This document shows, piece after piece, positions 32,543 through 34,409 of a DNA stretch of 34,409 nt (its first letter is position 1; every line of letters starts with the position of its first letter). Source of the stretch: Hyphomonas pacifica (GTDB lineage Bacteria > Pseudomonadota > Alphaproteobacteria > Caulobacterales > Hyphomonadaceae). The notes below the pieces were generated by a model. That model was not told the DNA's origin and did not search any database. It saw nothing but the letters and a program-made list of their open reading frames with translations. The stretch lies in the NCBI RefSeq assembly GCF_000682675.1, contig NZ_AWFA01000026.1:1-34409 (forward strand). Direction: 5' to 3'. The position numbers and the translations under genes are program-made.

Positions 32543-33994
32543 TCAGTCAGATGTCAGGTCGGCAGCAATCCGCTCGATTTCGCGCACCAGCAGATCAAGG
32601 TCTGAAAACTGCGTGCGATGGTTGGTGATGTTCACGCGAATGGCCAGGCGTCCGCTGATCCGTGTAGTCGAGGGTGCCGCAATGCCCTGAAGTTGCAGCT
32701 GCATGACGATATCCTCGTTCAGCGTGTTCAGCGCCTCATCGCTGAGGCCGGCGCGCACATAGCGGAAACAGCAAATTTGCATCGAGACAGGCAGCAGAAG
32801 CTCCAGATCCGGCGCCGCCTGCACCAGTTCGCCCAGATAGGCGGCCTGCTCGCAATTTCGGGTGATAAGACGGCCGAGCTTTTCTTCGCCATGTTCGGCA
32901 ATATGCGCCCACACTTTCAGGGCGCGAAAGCCGCGTGACAGTTCCGGGCCAAATTCGACAGGCCAGGGGCTTCCGGCTGCCAGGCCGCGCTCGCTGGATT
33001 TCAGATAATCCGGCCTGTCAGAGAAACTGCGCAGATGCGCCTCGCCAGACCGAACAAGGATACAGCCGGCATCATAATTCACATGCAGCCATTTATGGAA
33101 ATCGAAAGCCAGTGAATCTGCGCGTTCCAGCCCTTTCAGGCGCGGACGCAGGCGCTCGCTCAATATGCCGAGCGCACCGAAGGCGCCGTCTACATGGAAC
33201 CATAAATTCTCCGTATGCGAAATATCTGCCAACGTATCAAGGTCGTCGATCGTGCCCGCATTCACGGATCCGCAGGTTCCGGCGATCATGAACGGGGTGC
33301 AGCCTTCGGCGCGGTCTTTTGCGATCATCTCCTTCAGGGCTGACACATCCATAATATGGTCCGGCGTGACGGGGATGCGACGCAGGGCATCTGAGCCAAG
33401 GCCCAGCATGTCAAACGCCCGCGCAATACAGGCATGGGCTTCGCTGGAAGTGTAGCCGACAAGTTTCTGTCCGCATACGCCGCCTCTGCGGCTTTCAAAG
33501 TCAAGCTGGCTGTCGCGCGCCACTTTCAGGCCGATAATGGTCGCCATGGACGTGCCGGAAACGATCAGGCCGGTTGTGGTCTCTGGAAAGGAATAGAGGC
33601 GGCGGCACCAGTCTATCACCTCGCGCTCGACCTGAATGGCGCCATGATTGCGCCCGCCGGTATTCGCATTCATTGCGGCGGCGGCCATGTCTGCGGCCAG
33701 ATTGGCAGGCGTGCCTGACCCATGTACCCAGCCGAGGAAACGCGGATGCGTATTCCCCACGCCATAGGGCAACAGATAACGCAGCGTGCTGTCCACCTCG
33801 TCGGGGCTGCGCGGGGCCCCATCCAGGCTGAATTTCGCGCGCAGGTCTTCCGGTGGTTCCGTCCAGACACGGCCTTCGCTGGCGGTGCGCATCTTGCCAA
33901 TGGCGGCGTCCAGCATGCTGTGCAGACGGGCGGAAAAGGCCTCCCAGTCTGTTGGGTCCAGGCTTTCCTGTGGGGGCTGTTTATCTGAAGTCAT
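32543..33994 (-). CDS. Group II pyridoxal-5'-phosphate-dependent decarboxylase
   Basis: 483-residue fold-type I PLP enzyme similar to aromatic-L-amino-acid and related decarboxylases. The Schiff-base lysine is K301 in 'DFHKWLHVNYDAG'; D269 in 'FHVDGAFG' would contact the pyridine nitrogen; 'LIVSGTSMATIIGLKVAR' and 'VGYTSSEAHACIARAF' shape the cofactor pocket, the latter with the His that stacks on PLP. N-terminal 'HPRFLGWVHGSGTPANLAAD' is typical. Length matches (about 470-490). The substrate amino acid is not evident. It runs with the FrnE-like gene downstream and has no recognisable pathway genes nearby. Confidence 0.9.
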   Translation of the reverse strand: MTSDKQPPQESLDPTDWEAFSARLHSMLDAAIGKMRTASEGRVWTEPPEDLRAKFSLDGAPRSPDEVDSTLRYLLPYGVGNTHPRFLGWVHGSGTPANLAADMAAAAMNANTGGRNHGAIQVEREVIDWCRRLYSFPETTTGLIVSGTSMATIIGLKVARDSQLDFESRRGGVCGQKLVGYTSSEAHACIARAFDMLGLGSDALRRIPVTPDHIMDVSALKEMIAKDRAEGCTPFMIAGTCGSVNAGTIDDLDTLADISHTENLWFHVDGAFGALGILSERLRPRLKGLERADSLAFDFHKWLHVNYDAGCILVRSGEAHLRSFSDRPDYLKSSERGLAAGSPWPVEFGPELSRGFRALKVWAHIAEHGEEKLGRLITRNCEQAAYLGELVQAAPDLELLLPVSMQICCFRYVRAGLSDEALNTLNEDIVMQLQLQGIAAPSTTRISGRLAIRVNITNHRTQFSDLDLLVREIERIAADLTSD

Positions 33995-34409
33995 ACCTTA
34001 CCGATCACGCCTTTTTCGCAATTGCACAATGTCTATACGCGATAAGGGGTAAATGGGTCGCACCCTGCTGTATTTCCTGCATGACATCGCGGAAACCGCC
34101 TGAATTTTTTGAAGCAGGCCCGTTTGTGATGCATGCCGCGCCCTGTGAGCCCACTCCCTCTCTTCCGCTCACCTTGGCGCATGCCGGGGTCCAGGGCGGC
34201 AGGTACGTAAGTTTGTGGGATAGATAGGGATGCAATCCCCACACCGCGCTCGTGCTTCGACTTCGCTCGAGCCGAGAGCACTTCTCTTCTTCCCCCGCGC
34301 ACCAAACTCATCCTGAGCGAAGTCGAAGGATGTAGCGACAGAGGGCCAAAGCCCAATCCGTCTGATAGCTCCCCGTCCCATACTGCCCCTCTGCTCACAC
34401 GGGGGCCGG
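33995..34409. other. Non-coding region at the right end with repeats
   Basis: No credible gene: open frames here have no recognisable protein features and pass through repeats. It holds the PLP decarboxylase promoter region, a stretch around 34170-34200 of the kind often seen as dispersed intergenic sequence, and the inverted repeat at 34255-34328. A neighbouring gene would begin past the edge. Confidence 0.5.
34255..34328. repeat. 14-bp inverted repeat of REP-like type
   Basis: CTTCGACTTCGCTC (34255-34268) and its exact complement GAGCGAAGTCGAAG (34315-34328) flank 46 nt. The right arm with its flanks (TCCTGAGCGAAGTCGAAGGA) resembles a short intergenic repeat that I recall from many bacterial genomes. 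Probably a dispersed repeat unit or pair. Confidence 0.7.

Noticed and set aside
34033-34398. Minus-strand open frame of 121 codons at the right end
   Set aside because: It runs through dispersed repeat sequence and has low-complexity translation; typical of spurious repeat-derived calls.

Overview
The window looks like chromosomal DNA of an alphaproteobacterium, most likely of the Hyphomonadaceae/Caulobacterales type. This rests on three things: an F1-ATPase operon in the order atpHAGDC without F0 genes and directly after priA, an expanded ExbB/ExbD/TonB energiser with DUF3450 and TPR partners, and a CYP153-type P450. The genus is inference; there is no rRNA or other taxonomic marker. No phage, IS element, integrase or CRISPR array was seen.

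Layout. 0-2.7 kb (minus): an envelope polysaccharide group (ExoA-like glycosyltransferase, PPP-type phosphatase, outer-membrane export lipoprotein), probably continuing past the left edge. 2.9-5.9 kb (plus): a tight three-gene unit of an ABM-family monooxygenase, an acyl-CoA dehydrogenase and a GPH-type MFS transporter. 5.9-11.6 kb: a DegP/Do protease, then rarA and an RluA-type pseudouridine synthase, with an opposite-strand pair (2-oxoglutarate dioxygenase and CYP153 P450) sitting between degP and rarA. 11.6-14.5 kb (minus): a nucleotide-sugar epimerase and SppA. 14.7 kb: tRNA-Gln(TTG).

15.2-21.9 kb (plus) is the most interesting part: DUF3450, a long ExbB with a periplasmic domain, a short ExbB, two ExbDs, TonB, a terminator, a second divergent TonB under its own AT-rich promoter with a perfect palindrome, and a periplasmic TPR protein. 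It reads as a proton-motive-force driven machine that energises outer-membrane TonB-dependent receptors. Most of its genes share the strongly biased codon use of the ATP synthase genes, suggesting high expression; the second TonB does not.

22.0-24.3 kb (minus): a MoxR-type AAA+ ATPase and a VWA/CoxE-like protein in one operon. 24.4-31.8 kb (plus): priA, with a degenerate second zinc site, then atpH-A-G-D-C ending at a bidirectional terminator. 31.8-34.0 kb (minus): a group II PLP decarboxylase followed by an FrnE-like DsbA-family protein. The last ~0.4 kb has no convincing gene and carries a 14-bp inverted repeat of REP-like character.
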